DNA of 60,550 bases from an uncultured Nitrosomonas sp. (GCA_902826055.1 CADEDJ010000002.1:1-60550); one strand, 5' to 3'; shown: positions 19,539 through 29,043, numbered from the stretch's first letter. Made by a program: numbers and translations. Notes: a model not told the origin generated them from the letters alone.

Positions 19539-21449
19539 GTGCAAGCTGAAACGATTAAAGAACACCTGAATTTTCAAACTGAGGCTAAGCAGCTATTAAA
19601 GCTGATGATTCATTCTTTATATAGTAATAAGGAAATTTTTCTACGCGAACTTATTTCAAATGCTTCTGATGCTGCAGATAAGTTGCGCTTTGAAGGACTT
19701 ACTGATCCGGCATTGTTTGAATCTGATTCAGATCTTAAGATTTATGTAAGTTACGATAAAAACGAGCGAACGATTACTATTTCCGATAACGGAATAGGTA
19801 TGTCAAGACAAGAAGTTATTGATCATATTGGCACGATTGCTAAATCGGGCACACGAGAATTTTTTAATTCTTTAACGGGAGATCAAGCCAAGGATGCTCA
19901 TCTAATTGGTCAGTTTGGTGTTGGTTTTTACTCAGCATTTATTATTGCCGAGAAGGTGGTATTAAATACAAGGCGCGCCGGTCTAGCTCCCGAACATGGA
20001 GTTCGCTGGGAATCCAGTGGAGAAGGTGATTACACACTTGAGACAATAGAGAAATTAACACGTGGTACTGAAATAATACTTTTTTTGCGTAAGGATGAAG
20101 ACGAATTTCTCAATGGCATGAGGATTCGCAATATCATTCGTAAATATTCTGATCACATCACGATGCCTATCGTAATGAAGAAAGAGGAATGGTCGCAAGA
20201 AGACAAGATAAATAAAATTGTTGATGAAGATGAAACCATCAATCAGGCAAGTGCTCTGTGGGCGCGTCCTAAAAATGAGATTACAGTGGAGCAATATCAT
20301 GAATTTTATAAGCACGTAGCACATGATTTTGAGTCGCCATTAGCTTATCTACATGCACGAGTAGAAGGTAACCAGGAATATACACAGTTACTTTTTATTC
20401 CAGCACGAGCTCCCTTTGATTTATTTGATCGAGAGCGTCGCCATGGCATTAAGTTATATGTGCAGCGTGTATTTATTATGGATGATGCAGAAAAATTGCT
20501 TCCGAATTATCTGCGGTTTGTACGAGGTGTAATTGACTCCAATAGCCTGCCTTTAAATGTATCACGCGAAATCCTACAAGAATCTAAAGATATTGATACG
20601 ATAAGAGCGGGTGTCGTTAAAAAAGTGCTAGGATTGATAGAGGATTTGTCTAAAAATGAGGATGAGGAAGGTAAAGAGAAATTTAGAACCTTTTATCGGG
20701 AATTTGGCCAAGTTCTCAAAGAAGGTGTTGGAGAAGATTATGCAAATCGCGAACGGATTGCCAAGTTGCTTCGTTTTGTAACAACGCAAAGTGATGGTGA
20801 TGAGCCTTCTATTTCATTAGAGATATATCTGAACCGGATGAAAGAAGGGCAGGAGAAAATCTATTTTGTTACAGCTGATAACTTGAAAGCAGCAAAGAAT
20901 AGTCCTCATTTGGAAGTATTCAGAAAAAAAGGTATTGAAGTGTTGTTATTATCAGATCGAATTGATGAATGGTTTGTGACCAATTTGACGGAATTTGAAG
21001 GAAAAGCATTGCAATCAGTTGCAAAGGGAGGGTTGGATTTAGGTAATCTAGAAGATGAAGCAGAAAAAGAAGAACGTGAAAAAGAGGCTAGTGCCTATCA
21101 AGAATTGACTGAAAAAATGAAAAAAGCACTTGACGAACAAGTAAAGGATGTTCGTCTAACTTACCGATTAACAGAATCACCCGCCTGTCTTGTCGCGGAT
21201 ACTCATGACATGGGTGGTAACTTGGAACGACTGCTGAAATCAGCAGGACAGAAAATACAACACGCCAAACCTATTCTTGAAATTAATCCCCATCACCCAA
21301 TGGTTAAGCGATTAAAGACCGAGAGTGATAATTTTGAAGATTGGAGTTATATCCTTTTTGATCAAGCACTACTTGCTGAAGGTGGCCAACTTGAAGATCC
21401 AGCGGCATTTGTAAAGAGGCTCAATGAATTATTGTTGCTGAAATCCTGA
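19539..21449 (+). CDS. htpG: Molecular chaperone HtpG (Hsp90)
   Basis: Cytosolic ATP-dependent Hsp90 chaperone. The N-terminal GHKL ATPase domain has [20 protein letters not shown] (Bergerat helix), ISDNGIGM and [11 protein letters not shown]. The middle domain has the catalytic-loop RRVFIMD-like [27 protein letters not shown] and [11 protein letters not shown], and the C-terminal dimerisation domain ends near residue 636. The GTG start is fixed by a strong AAGGAGAT site 7 bases upstream. It is a monocistronic unit with its own heat-shock-like promoter and a downstream hairpin terminator. Confidence 0.98.
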   Translation: MQAETIKEHLNFQTEAKQLLKLMIHSLYSNKEIFLRELISNASDAADKLRFEGLTDPALFESDSDLKIYVSYDKNERTITISDNGIGMSRQEVIDHIGTIAKSGTREFFNSLTGDQAKDAHLIGQFGVGFYSAFIIAEKVVLNTRRAGLAPEHGVRWESSGEGDYTLETIEKLTRGTEIILFLRKDEDEFLNGMRIRNIIRKYSDHITMPIVMKKEEWSQEDKINKIVDEDETINQASALWARPKNEITVEQYHEFYKHVAHDFESPLAYLHARVEGNQEYTQLLFIPARAPFDLFDRERRHGIKLYVQRVFIMDDAEKLLPNYLRFVRGVIDSNSLPLNVSREILQESKDIDTIRAGVVKKVLGLIEDLSKNEDEEGKEKFRTFYREFGQVLKEGVGEDYANRERIAKLLRFVTTQSDGDEPSISLEIYLNRMKEGQEKIYFVTADNLKAAKNSPHLEVFRKKGIEVLLLSDRIDEWFVTNLTEFEGKALQSVAKGGLDLGNLEDEAEKEEREKEASAYQELTEKMKKALDEQVKDVRLTYRLTESPACLVADTHDMGGNLERLLKSAGQKIQHAKPILEINPHHPMVKRLKTESDNFEDWSYILFDQALLAEGGQLEDPAAFVKRLNELLLLKS

Positions 21450-21476
21450 GCTTTAGTGAATCTTGGAAATTTATAG

Positions 21477-21515
21477 CACTTCCGGGATAAATCGTACAAT
21501 ATCGGAAGTGTTTTT
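21477..21515 (+). terminator. Rho-independent terminator of htpG
   Basis: CACTTCCG and CGGAAGTG form an 8-bp GC-containing stem around an 18-base loop and are followed directly by TTTTT, 27 bases after the htpG stop. Confidence 0.75.
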
Positions 21516-21606
21516 GCGATTTGAAACTTCTGCTTATTTTTAATGTCAATTTTGAGGTAAAGCTGACAGCAAAAAATAATTTTCTAAATATTGACTTAGG
21601 TAAGCA

Positions 21607-22110
21607 GTGGTTAAATCAAAAAAAAATCAGGATACAAAACCAGTTAAAGCTTATCAAGCAAAGCTGATTACTCCGTTTGCTGTTTTAGGAATAATCTCTG
21701 AAGAAGATTGGTTGACTGATATCGAATATTTGCCAAGGGATACAAAACCCTTAATACCACAAAATTATCTAGCCAAAGAAGTTTGTCGGCAATTACAAGC
21801 GTACTTATCTGAACCCTTTTTTAAATTTGATATCAACTTGCATATCGGTGGAACCACACATCAATATAGAGTGTGGCAAGCCATTCAAAATATTCCAAGT
21901 GGAAAAACGATCAGTTATGCTGATATTGCAGCACAGCTGCATTCTGCTCCAAGGGCGGTGGGTAGGGCGTGCGGAGCTAATAGACTGCCGATAATCATTC
22001 CGTGCCATCGAGTTATAGCTAAAAATGGCGGATTAGGAGGTTTTATGAATGCCAGTGATGGAAATCCCTTAGAGATCAAGCGGTGGTTATTACGCCATGA
22101 GAGCGCTTGA
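21607..22110 (+). CDS. ogt: Methylated-DNA--protein-cysteine methyltransferase
   Basis: Suicidal DNA repair protein that moves alkyl groups from O6-alkylguanine to its own cysteine. The active-site motif IPCHRVI puts the acceptor at C133; the recognition-helix region RAVGRACGANR precedes it and the C-terminal GGLGGF follows. It is a 167-residue single-domain protein (Ogt type, without the Ada regulatory domain), starting at GTG. The last 14 bases overlap xerD, suggesting co-transcription. The first 15 residues are lysine-rich and may be partly non-native to the family. Confidence 0.9.
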   Translation: MVKSKKNQDTKPVKAYQAKLITPFAVLGIISEEDWLTDIEYLPRDTKPLIPQNYLAKEVCRQLQAYLSEPFFKFDINLHIGGTTHQYRVWQAIQNIPSGKTISYADIAAQLHSAPRAVGRACGANRLPIIIPCHRVIAKNGGLGGFMNASDGNPLEIKRWLLRHESA

Positions 22111-23008
22111 TTTAGACGCCAATTTACTGGATGAATTTTCCGACGCTTTGTGGTTGGAAGATGGTTTGTCCAGGAATACACTCGATAGTTACCGTAATGA
22201 TCTACGACTTTTTAGCGAATGGCTGAGAAAGAAGAATCAAGAAAATAAAGTGCTTACGGATGCAACGCATTCCGATTTACTCGAATTTTTAGCTTCTAGG
22301 GTCTCTGCTAAGATTAAAGCGAGCACGACAAGTCGTGAATTATCGAGTTTAAAGCGTTTTTATCGTTTCTTATTACGCCAAGGAAAGATTGTTATAGATC
22401 CTAGCCTCAATATTGAGACACCTAAGTTGCAGCGCAGTTTGCCGGAGAGCCTTACTGAAAAAGAAGTCGAATTGTTGCTAAGTGCTCCTGACCTTAAATA
22501 TCCGCTAGGTTTGCGTGATCGCGCAATGTTGGAAGTTTTATATGCCAGTGGGCTACGAGTATCAGAATTAATCAATTTAAAGTACTCGCAAGTAAGCATG
22601 GACATGGGTGTATTACGTGTCATGGGAAAAGGTAGAAAAGAGCGCCTGGCCCCACTGGGAGAAGAATCTTTAGACTGGTTGAATCGATATACCAGAGAAG
22701 CTAGACCTTGCCTGTTAAATGGCATCGTTACCGATACCATTTTCGTTACAGCACGTGGAGCTGCAATGACACGCCAAGCTTTTTGGTATCTCATCAAACG
22801 ATATGCGCAATTAATAGGAATTACTAAACAGTTGTCTCCGCATACACTACGTCATGCGTTTGCAACGCATCTTCTCAATCATGGTGCAGATTTGCGGGTA
22901 GTTCAATTGCTACTGGGGCATGCTGATATATCGACGACGCAAATTTATACGCATATTGCACGTGAGCGTTTGAAACAATTGCATGCCAAACATCATCCGC
23001 GCGGCTAG
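22097..23008 (+). CDS. xerD: Site-specific tyrosine recombinase XerD
   Basis: Tyrosine recombinase that, with XerC, resolves chromosome dimers at dif. The SAM-like DNA-binding domain spans residues 11-95. The catalytic set is complete: R154 (ASGLRVSEL), K178, H249 and R252 (HTLRH), H275 (LGHAD) and Y284 (TQIYTH). At 303 residues with the DLRVVQLLLGHADISTTQIYTHI ending it matches XerD better than phage integrases. It overlaps ogt by 14 bases. No dif-like site was recognised in the window. Confidence 0.94.
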   Translation: MRALDLDANLLDEFSDALWLEDGLSRNTLDSYRNDLRLFSEWLRKKNQENKVLTDATHSDLLEFLASRVSAKIKASTTSRELSSLKRFYRFLLRQGKIVIDPSLNIETPKLQRSLPESLTEKEVELLLSAPDLKYPLGLRDRAMLEVLYASGLRVSELINLKYSQVSMDMGVLRVMGKGRKERLAPLGEESLDWLNRYTREARPCLLNGIVTDTIFVTARGAAMTRQAFWYLIKRYAQLIGITKQLSPHTLRHAFATHLLNHGADLRVVQLLLGHADISTTQIYTHIARERLKQLHAKHHPRG

Positions 23009-23011
23009 TGC

Positions 23012-23497
23012 CTACAGAGCGGTTTTTTTTACTCCCCAAAATACATAGAGTGCGGTTATTCCGAGACAAATAAAGGCAGCTAGAGACCAATCCGGAATCG
23101 TTAGTGATAAAAATTTCCAATCAATGTTTGCGCAATCACCATTAGCCTCAAACATTCCAGGCCACCACTCTGCAATAGGTAAAGCATTCAAAAAAGCTTC
23201 TTCTGGGCTAATGCCACATTCGAATGATTCTGGAAAACGTATCAACCAAGCATGCCGTGCAGCAATTATTGCACCAGTCAATGCAAACACTGACATTAAA
23301 AGACCGTAAAAACGCAGTCCAATGGTCTTGGGGTTATGAAGAAATGCTACGATTGCAGTTAATCCCAGTAGCCAGTAGGCAAGCCGTTGCGCTACACACA
23401 ACGGACAGGGAAGCAGTTTGTCGACATGTTGCAAATATTGCGCATAAGCCAAAAGGCCGATGCAGCTCAGAAAAATAAATAAAAATAGTAGTCTCAT
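23012..23497 (-). CDS. dsbB: Disulfide bond formation protein DsbB
   Basis: Inner-membrane quinone reductase that reoxidises periplasmic DsbA. It has four predicted helices and both required cysteine pairs: C31/C34 in LLPCPLCVAQRLAYW at the first periplasmic loop, and C94 (FECG) with C122 (NGDC) in the second. Length 161 residues is normal. It is convergent with xerD, with 3 bases between the stops. Confidence 0.94.
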   Translation of the reverse strand: MRLLFLFIFLSCIGLLAYAQYLQHVDKLLPCPLCVAQRLAYWLLGLTAIVAFLHNPKTIGLRFYGLLMSVFALTGAIIAARHAWLIRFPESFECGISPEEAFLNALPIAEWWPGMFEANGDCANIDWKFLSLTIPDWSLAAFICLGITALYVFWGVKKTAL

Positions 23498-23648
23498 ATT
23501 ATTTTCTCACCACAATTAATTTCGTTGTTTATCCATTAAGCATTTGTGGATTTCATACAATTTGCTATGATGGACAAATTCAGCTTACTGAATATTAATA
23601 ATAGTAGCACTGGAATTCCTTATTTTTTTATTAGTCGGGAGAATTACT

Positions 23649-24002
23649 ATGCAGATGAAGATATTTGTTGCAGCTTTGTTTACTATCTTTGCTTTCATTA
23701 TTTCAGATGTATCCATTGCGGAATTAGGTAATATGGATCAGGCTGAAGCCAAAGCTAAAACCAAATTTGACCATGTCGGATTAGCTGAATTATATGAAAA
23801 AGAAGCTAAGGAGATGAGTGCAAAAGTGGAAGAACAAAAAGCATTGCTGAAAGAATATGAGGAACACAGTGAATATTATGGCCGCGAAGGTCAAGATTTT
23901 CATGCGCACCATGAAGCATTATTGCGTAAGTATACGAAAGCGGTAGAACGTAATAATGAAATGGCTGCCGCCCATCGAAGAATGGCGGGAAAAGGTAAGT
24001 AA
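23649..24002 (+). CDS. Small exported helical protein, unknown function
   Basis: I do not recognise a named family. The 117-residue product has a clear signal peptide (residues 1-24, hydrophobic core FVAALFTIFAFIISDVSIA). The mature part of about 93 residues is almost entirely helical, charged and rich in Glu, Lys, Ala and His, with a probable coiled coil over residues 45-75 (KEAKEMSAKVEEQKALLKEY). It contains no cysteine. A strong GGGAGAA site precedes the ATG and a 14-bp hairpin follows, so it is a monocistronic, probably well-expressed gene. A periplasmic binding, stress or metal-related role is possible but unproven. Confidence 0.8.
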   Translation: MQMKIFVAALFTIFAFIISDVSIAELGNMDQAEAKAKTKFDHVGLAELYEKEAKEMSAKVEEQKALLKEYEEHSEYYGREGQDFHAHHEALLRKYTKAVERNNEMAAAHRRMAGKGK

Positions 24003-24035
24003 ATATTTCATAAATTAACTGACAAGTGGTAACTG

Positions 24036-24067
24036 ATATCAAATTCAGCCAGTGCTGAATTTGATAT
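24036..24067. terminator. Bidirectional terminator hairpin
   Basis: A perfect 14-bp stem, ATATCAAATTCAGC and GCTGAATTTGATAT, with loop CAGT lies between the convergent small exported protein gene and the DUF423 gene. T-rich bases follow on both strands, although no long T-run is present. Confidence 0.7.
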
Positions 24068-24099
24068 TTACGTATGCATAGTTAGGCGGGTTATTTTAA

Positions 24100-24486
24100 T
24101 TAAATAGAGTGTATGTTCTCTTTCCAGATGGCATAAGCAAGCACTCCCCATGCACTGAGAAATGAAAGGCCGCCAAAGGGTGTGATCATGGCAATTCCAC
24201 GCATTCCAGTCAGGCTAATAACGTAGAGGCTGAAGCTGAATAAAATGATGCCAATCATCATTAACCAGCCGGATATTGGAATCAAACGGGATTTAGGAAA
24301 GTGTAGCAAAAGAAGTCCGATAATGATAATCCCGAAAGCGTGATAAAAATGGTATTGCACACCGGTGTGATAAACCGTGAGCATATCGGCTGATAAGATT
24401 CGTTTCAGACCGTGTGCGCCAAAGGCGCCTAAAGCAATACAAAATACTGAATTTAGTATGCCCAAAATTAGAAAAGTTTTTGCCAT
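24100..24486 (-). CDS. DUF423 family inner-membrane protein
   Basis: Small integral membrane protein of the DUF423 (YgdD-like) family, function unknown. It has four helices and the family landmarks ALGAFGAHGLK (residues about 16-26), TGVQYHFYHAFG and the C-terminal MITPFGGLSFLSAWG. The open frame extends upstream, but ATG 24486 (MAKTFLILG) gives the standard 128 residues. It is read in the same direction as xseA, which lies 52 bases upstream. Confidence 0.88.
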   Translation of the reverse strand: MAKTFLILGILNSVFCIALGAFGAHGLKRILSADMLTVYHTGVQYHFYHAFGIIIIGLLLLHFPKSRLIPISGWLMMIGIILFSFSLYVISLTGMRGIAMITPFGGLSFLSAWGVLAYAIWKENIHSI

Positions 24487-24538
24487 CGACAATCCTGTGT
24501 TTATGAAGTAAGTTGATTTTGATTTGTGAGTATGCTGT

Positions 24539-25891
24539 TTAAGAATTTTTGGTCTTTGTGACATCCGCTTCGCACAGTCCGTGCGCGAATTTTACTTGAA
24601 TTTTATCACCGGGATTGATCTGTTTGCTGTCGCAGATGATTATATTGTTGCGCATGGAAAAAGTGATGCTATAACCTCGTGCCAATACGGATTGTGGATT
24701 AAGGTGGGACAACTGTACCTGTAAATGCTGCATTCTAATGGACAATGATGAAAAATAACGTGAGCATTCATGGTGCATACGCACAAGCAATTCTTTTTGC
24801 CGTTGTTCCAGTCTGGAGATATTGGGGCTAACAGTTATTATCCTCTGAGTAAGTTCAAGTAATTTCCATTGCCTTTTTTCAGTTTGATATTGCCAGGTTT
24901 TGATGAATCGATCTTGTAAATGGTGTAACTGAATAATTTGGTGTTTTATGCGATCACCTGGATAAATGAGGCGGTGGGACAAAATATCCACTTGCTGCAT
25001 GGCATTTTCAGTGCGATGCCACGCGTCGCGATATAAACGTTGATGTAAGATATCTAATCGATGACCTAATTCAATGCGGTCCTTGCTCGCCAATTCTGCG
25101 GCTCCGGTAGGTGTGGGGGCACGTATATCAGCTACAAAGTCGGCAATGGTGAAGTCTGTTTCATGACCGATTCCACTAATAATGGGTATCGGACTAGCAG
25201 CAATGGCAAGTGCAACAATTTCTTCATTAAATGCCCACAAGTCTTCAATACTTCCTCCGCCACGACATAGTATTAGCACATCGCATTCGGATCTTTCGCA
25301 TGCCATTTTAATCGTATTAGCGATACTGGTAGCTGCTGTTTTTCCTTGCACCAGGGTGGGGTAAATAACGACCGGTAACCACGGCATCCGTCGTTGAAGT
25401 GTTGCTAAGACGTCACGTAACGCAGCAGTATCGGGAGAAGTAATAATACCAATTTGTTTGGTATAAACGGGTAAGGTTTTTTTTGTTTCAATGCTGAATA
25501 ATCCCGATTTTTCCAATTTGGATTTAAGTTTCTCAAATGCTTCATATAGCTCGCCAAGTCCGGCACGCCGCATGGTTTCAATATTCAATTGAAAATCACC
25601 CCGGGGTTCGTACAGAGTGACTAATGCGAGCACCTCAACTTGCATGCCATCTTTGGGTTGCCAGTCAATATATTGATTTTTATGGCTGAATAAAACGCAA
25701 CGAACTTGTGCACTGGCATCTTTAAGAGAAAAATACCAATGCCCAGATTGGTAGCATTTAAAATTTGAAATTTCTCCTTGAACCCATAGTAATGGCATAT
25801 TCTGTTCAAGAAACTGCTTCGTAGCACGATTCAATTCACCGACAGTCAGCACGTGCAGGCGCTCATGAGATATATTGAAAAATGTATTCAT
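24539..25891 (-). CDS. xseA: Exodeoxyribonuclease VII large subunit
   Basis: Catalytic subunit of the single-strand-specific exonuclease ExoVII. The N-terminal OB-fold (LWVQGEISNFKCYQSGHWYFSLKD) binds DNA. The catalytic core includes the CRGGGSIEDLWAFNEE block and SGIGHETDFTIADFVADIRAPTPTGAAE, and the helical C-terminus reaches residue 450. ATG start at 25891. The small subunit xseB is not in this window. The gene is divergent from an exbB/tolQ-type gene, with 372 bases between them. Confidence 0.95.
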   Translation of the reverse strand: MNTFFNISHERLHVLTVGELNRATKQFLEQNMPLLWVQGEISNFKCYQSGHWYFSLKDASAQVRCVLFSHKNQYIDWQPKDGMQVEVLALVTLYEPRGDFQLNIETMRRAGLGELYEAFEKLKSKLEKSGLFSIETKKTLPVYTKQIGIITSPDTAALRDVLATLQRRMPWLPVVIYPTLVQGKTAATSIANTIKMACERSECDVLILCRGGGSIEDLWAFNEEIVALAIAASPIPIISGIGHETDFTIADFVADIRAPTPTGAAELASKDRIELGHRLDILHQRLYRDAWHRTENAMQQVDILSHRLIYPGDRIKHQIIQLHHLQDRFIKTWQYQTEKRQWKLLELTQRIITVSPNISRLEQRQKELLVRMHHECSRYFSSLSIRMQHLQVQLSHLNPQSVLARGYSITFSMRNNIIICDSKQINPGDKIQVKFAHGLCEADVTKTKNS

Positions 25892-25985
25892 TTAACTGCC
25901 TTATGATAATCCATACATTTCTTGGGGACGTATAATACATCGTTAAAATAAAAAAAATTGAGCAGTGGCAGGTAAAGCTTGTTGT

Positions 25986-26014
25986 TTAATTAATCGATGG
26001 CATCGATTAATTAA
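25986..26014. repeat. 29-base near-perfect palindrome
   Basis: Left arm TTAATTAATCGATG (25986-25999), single central G (26000) and right arm CATCGATTAATTAA (26001-26014) form a perfect 14-bp inverted repeat. It is too tight for a terminator loop and no T-run follows, so a dimeric protein-binding site is more likely than an RNA hairpin. Confidence 0.85.
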
Positions 26015-26081
26015 TAATCAGGTTAGAAAAATTATTTGAATTTGATAACTTACTCTGTCTATTCGTAACAAACTCACAAGC

Positions 26082-26104
26082 TTATCCACAGAAATTGTGG
26101 ATAG
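26082..26104. promoter_or_regulatory. Facing pair of DnaA-box-like sites
   Basis: TTATCCACA at 26082-26090 is an exact consensus DnaA box. Five bases further, TGTGGATAG at 26096-26104 is the complement of CTATCCACA, one base from consensus. The two face each other as an inverted repeat upstream of the exbB-type gene. Binding is inferred from the motif only. Confidence 0.55.
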
Positions 26105-26263
26105 ATGAACAAAAATTAGGTTACTGTATCTTGTTGAAAGTGCGTCATAAATACAACATTGTATGGCAAATTAATCACTAAGTTATAAAATAAGCGAATC
26201 ATCAGGTAATATCCTAGCTTACAGAATAATACCTGGATCCACATTTTGTAAGGAGATTATTGC

Positions 26264-26872
26264 GTGTTATCTTTGATTCAAGCAGCCGGTTGGCCGATTT
26301 GGCCGATCATCATTGCTTCTGTTGTTGCTATGGGCATTATTATTGAACGAATGTGGACATTACGCCTAAGTATTATTTCACCCAAGGAATTATTACCTCG
26401 GGTTTTGAATGAATATAAGAGAAATGGTACAAATCCGGAGATGGTTGCTCGTCTCCAACAGCACTCGCCTCTGGGTGAAATATTGGCCGCGGGACTCAAG
26501 AATGTAAAAAGTTCGCGCGAAATTATGAAAGAATCAATTGAAGAGTCGGGTCGAGTCGTAGCGCATGACTTAAATCGTTATTTGACAACGCTGGGGACGA
26601 TCGCTGCGCTGAGTCCTTTAATGGGTTTGTTCGGTACTTTGGTAGGAATGATTGAGATTTTCGGATCAAATTCACCGACGGGTAGTAATCCTGCACAGTT
26701 AGCTTATGGAATTTCTGTAGCGCTTTATAATGCAGCTTTTGGCATACTTGTCGCCATTCCAAGCATGATTTTTTATCGGCATTTTCGTGCAAGAGTGGAT
26801 GGTTTTGTTCTTGAAATGGAATTGCAAGCTTTAAAACTTATAGAGATTGTGCATGGAGAGCGAGAAAATTGA
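26264..26872 (+). CDS. MotA/TolQ/ExbB family proton channel protein
   Basis: Inner-membrane proton-channel subunit of the ExbB/TolQ family, which energises outer-membrane processes by proton flow. It is 202 residues, with a first helix near 9-28 (WPIWPIIIASVVAMGIIIER) and two more in the C-terminal part. The conserved LGTIAALSPLMGLFGTLVGMIEIF (helix 2) and YNAAFGILVAIPSMIFYRHF (helix 3) regions are present. GTG start with AAGGAGAT site. The usual ExbD partner is not adjacent; the next gene is hpnA. It could work with a distant ExbD or a TonB system. Confidence 0.9.
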   Translation: MLSLIQAAGWPIWPIIIASVVAMGIIIERMWTLRLSIISPKELLPRVLNEYKRNGTNPEMVARLQQHSPLGEILAAGLKNVKSSREIMKESIEESGRVVAHDLNRYLTTLGTIAALSPLMGLFGTLVGMIEIFGSNSPTGSNPAQLAYGISVALYNAAFGILVAIPSMIFYRHFRARVDGFVLEMELQALKLIEIVHGEREN

Positions 26873-27011
26873 ACCATCATAGCCGGAAACTAATCCGACT
26901 ATTCTAATTAAACACATCCGGAAATTTAATTCGGATTCGTCAATCCTAGATTAAAAATTCTTTTACAACTATTTGAATTGTTAGAAATAGCTTGCTAACG
27001 AGGAGTTATGC

Positions 27012-28043
27012 ATGAGTAATCGACTTAGCTTGGTTACCGGTGGTGGTGGTTTTATTGGATCGCATTTAGTTCAAACGCTGCTGGAAAATGGAGAAGCAGT
27101 CAGAGTATTGGAGTTGCCGGACGTGCCGTTGCCTGAGGGTGTTGAAGTAGTGCGTGGCTCGATCTGTGATGCTGAGGTGGTTCGCTGTGCATTGAAGGGT
27201 GTGCGAAGAGTTTATCATTTAGCAGCCAATCCAAATTTATGGGCGGTCAAGAAAAGTGATTTCAATCGTGTTAATTTTGAAGGAACCCGGACTATTTTTG
27301 CCGAGGTGGCCAAGCATGACATTGAAGTAGTGGTGTATACTTCAACCGAATCGATATTGACTGGAAATGTTGATAAGGATAGTTTTTTCGCTGTAGAGAT
27401 GGAACGTAAGCTGGGTCAGATGCCGGGGCCTTACTGCCGGTCTAAATATCTGGCTGAGCAAGAAGCATTTAAAGCTGCTCAAGCAGGGATGCCAGTTGTA
27501 GTTGTTGCGCCTACTTTGCCGGTGGGACCAGGAGACCGTTTAATAACGCCGCCAACACGAATGATCCTTGATTTTGTCAATTCCAAAAACCCAGTATATC
27601 TGGATTGTGGTTTCAATATGGTCGATGTGCGGGATGTAGCCAAAGGCCATCTCCTTGCTGCTGAGCATGGTGTACATGGTGAACGGTATATTTTGGGAAA
27701 TGAAAATCTGACTTTGGGTCAATTGTTGCGTTGGATTGAAGAGATTACAGGGTTAGTTATGCCAAAACGGCGTATACCCTATTGGCTTGCGTTAATGACA
27801 GGAGTGATAACAGAATTTGTCGCAGATCATGTGACACATTGTCCACCGAGGGCACCGTTAACAGGTATACGTTTGGCACATCATCCGATGTACTTTGACA
27901 GTTCAAAGGCAATAAATCAGTTGGGTTTTCCGCAAAATTCCGTGCGTAAAGCGCTAGAAGACGAGATCAATTGGTTGTTAAATAACGGGTTAGTTATTCA
28001 ACATCTGCCATTCATTCAAGTTCGAAGAAGTTTGAAGATTTAG
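27012..28043 (+). CDS. hpnA: Hopanoid-associated sugar epimerase HpnA
   Basis: Short-chain dehydrogenase-type nucleotide-sugar epimerase associated with hopanoid clusters. The Rossmann motif TGGGGFIGSH is at residues 9-18, the active-site tyrosine/lysine pair is GPYCRSKYLAEQE, and the catalytic serine/threonine lies in VYTSTESIL. 343 residues, ATG start with GAGGAG upstream. It leads a same-strand run with mlaA, shc and hpnG. The family name comes from genomic co-occurrence; its exact reaction in hopanoid modification is not established by this sequence. Confidence 0.88.
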   Translation: MSNRLSLVTGGGGFIGSHLVQTLLENGEAVRVLELPDVPLPEGVEVVRGSICDAEVVRCALKGVRRVYHLAANPNLWAVKKSDFNRVNFEGTRTIFAEVAKHDIEVVVYTSTESILTGNVDKDSFFAVEMERKLGQMPGPYCRSKYLAEQEAFKAAQAGMPVVVVAPTLPVGPGDRLITPPTRMILDFVNSKNPVYLDCGFNMVDVRDVAKGHLLAAEHGVHGERYILGNENLTLGQLLRWIEEITGLVMPKRRIPYWLALMTGVITEFVADHVTHCPPRAPLTGIRLAHHPMYFDSSKAINQLGFPQNSVRKALEDEINWLLNNGLVIQHLPFIQVRRSLKI

Positions 28044-28056
28044 TATATTCTAAGTC

Positions 28057-28905
28057 ATGAAAGAAAATATTAATTTTTTTAGTAATTGTAATGCGATAAT
28101 GAATCATAAGTATCTGATTGTTATTGCTATGGTGTTTTTTATCGCAGTATTGCAAGGGTGTGCAACCCCATCAAAAACTGGCAGCGAGGATGTTGATTCT
28201 GTTGATCCGCACGAAGAAATCAATCGTGCTTCCTATAATTTTACTGATAGAGTGGATCGCGCGGTGTTTGAACCCGTTGTCAATGCATACATTGATTATA
28301 TGCCGAATGCAGCGCAGCGGTCGATTGGAAATTTTTACGATAATCTGGGGTACCCCAATGTTGTCTTAAACTCGTTTTTGCAGGGTAAAGTAAAGCAAGG
28401 ATTTCAGGATACCTTGCGTTTTGCTATCAATTCATCGATTGGCATGTTTGGGCTTTTTGATATGGCTACTCATATGGGCCTAGAAAAGCATGATGAGGAT
28501 TTTGGTCAAACCCTAGGCGTATGGGGAGTAAATCCGGGTTCCTATTTGTTTATTCCTCTGTTAGGACCAAGCAGTCAGCGCGATGTTACCAATATTCCAT
28601 TTGGTCTTGTTACCAACGTGCTTTTTTATGCAGGACTGGCAGTAGGCACATCATTTGCCGCGCCTTTAACGATTTTGGGCGCAATTGACAAGCGTGCACG
28701 CTTATCGGGCCCTATGCGTGTGCGTGACGAGGCGGCATTAGATCCATATTTATTTGTCCGTGAAGCTTCTATGCAGCAACGTGAATTTTTAATTCACGAT
28801 GGTAATTTGCCATTGGATCTTTATTATGAACCATTTCAAGATAATCCTTTTGATACAGACTCAAAAAAGAAAAAGAAAAAAATAAATGATGCTATGAAAA
28901 ATTGA
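28057..28905 (+). CDS. mlaA: Outer-membrane lipoprotein MlaA (VacJ)
   Basis: Lipoprotein of the Mla pathway that removes misplaced phospholipid from the outer leaflet of the outer membrane. A lipobox LQGC lies at about residue 35 after a hydrophobic stretch; family motifs are DPHEEINRASYNFTD, NFYDNLGYPNVVLNSFLQGK, FGQTLGVWGVNPGSYLFIPLLGPS and SQRD. The C-terminus is lysine-rich. The frame begins at ATG 28057; an internal ATG at 28099 would give a more standard signal peptide (MNHKYLIVIAMVFF). Its place inside a hopanoid operon links lipid asymmetry with hopanoid insertion. Confidence 0.92.
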   Translation: MKENINFFSNCNAIMNHKYLIVIAMVFFIAVLQGCATPSKTGSEDVDSVDPHEEINRASYNFTDRVDRAVFEPVVNAYIDYMPNAAQRSIGNFYDNLGYPNVVLNSFLQGKVKQGFQDTLRFAINSSIGMFGLFDMATHMGLEKHDEDFGQTLGVWGVNPGSYLFIPLLGPSSQRDVTNIPFGLVTNVLFYAGLAVGTSFAAPLTILGAIDKRARLSGPMRVRDEAALDPYLFVREASMQQREFLIHDGNLPLDLYYEPFQDNPFDTDSKKKKKKINDAMKN

Positions 28906-29043
28906 ATATGAAGGTGTATGAATTCTGTTTGAGTGTATTTGAAAAATAGAGACTTTATATAAAAATAAAGTAGAGTTGAATGGGGCTGGTATATATACTT
29001 ATACCTATTATTGGGAAATTTGACGGATATAGTGCTTGGGAAT

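Larger units (their letters stand above)
25892..26263. other. Divergent intergenic region between xseA and exbB-type gene
   Basis: This 372-base gap carries promoters for both flanking genes. It holds two separate inverted-repeat structures described individually: a 29-base palindrome at 25986-26014 and a facing pair of DnaA-box-like nonamers at 26082-26104. The rest is AT-rich with no open frame of note. Confidence 0.6.

Noticed and set aside
22097..23008. Phage integrase rather than XerD
   Set aside because: Length, housekeeping context, lack of att repeats or phage genes and the typical C-terminal motif all favour XerD.
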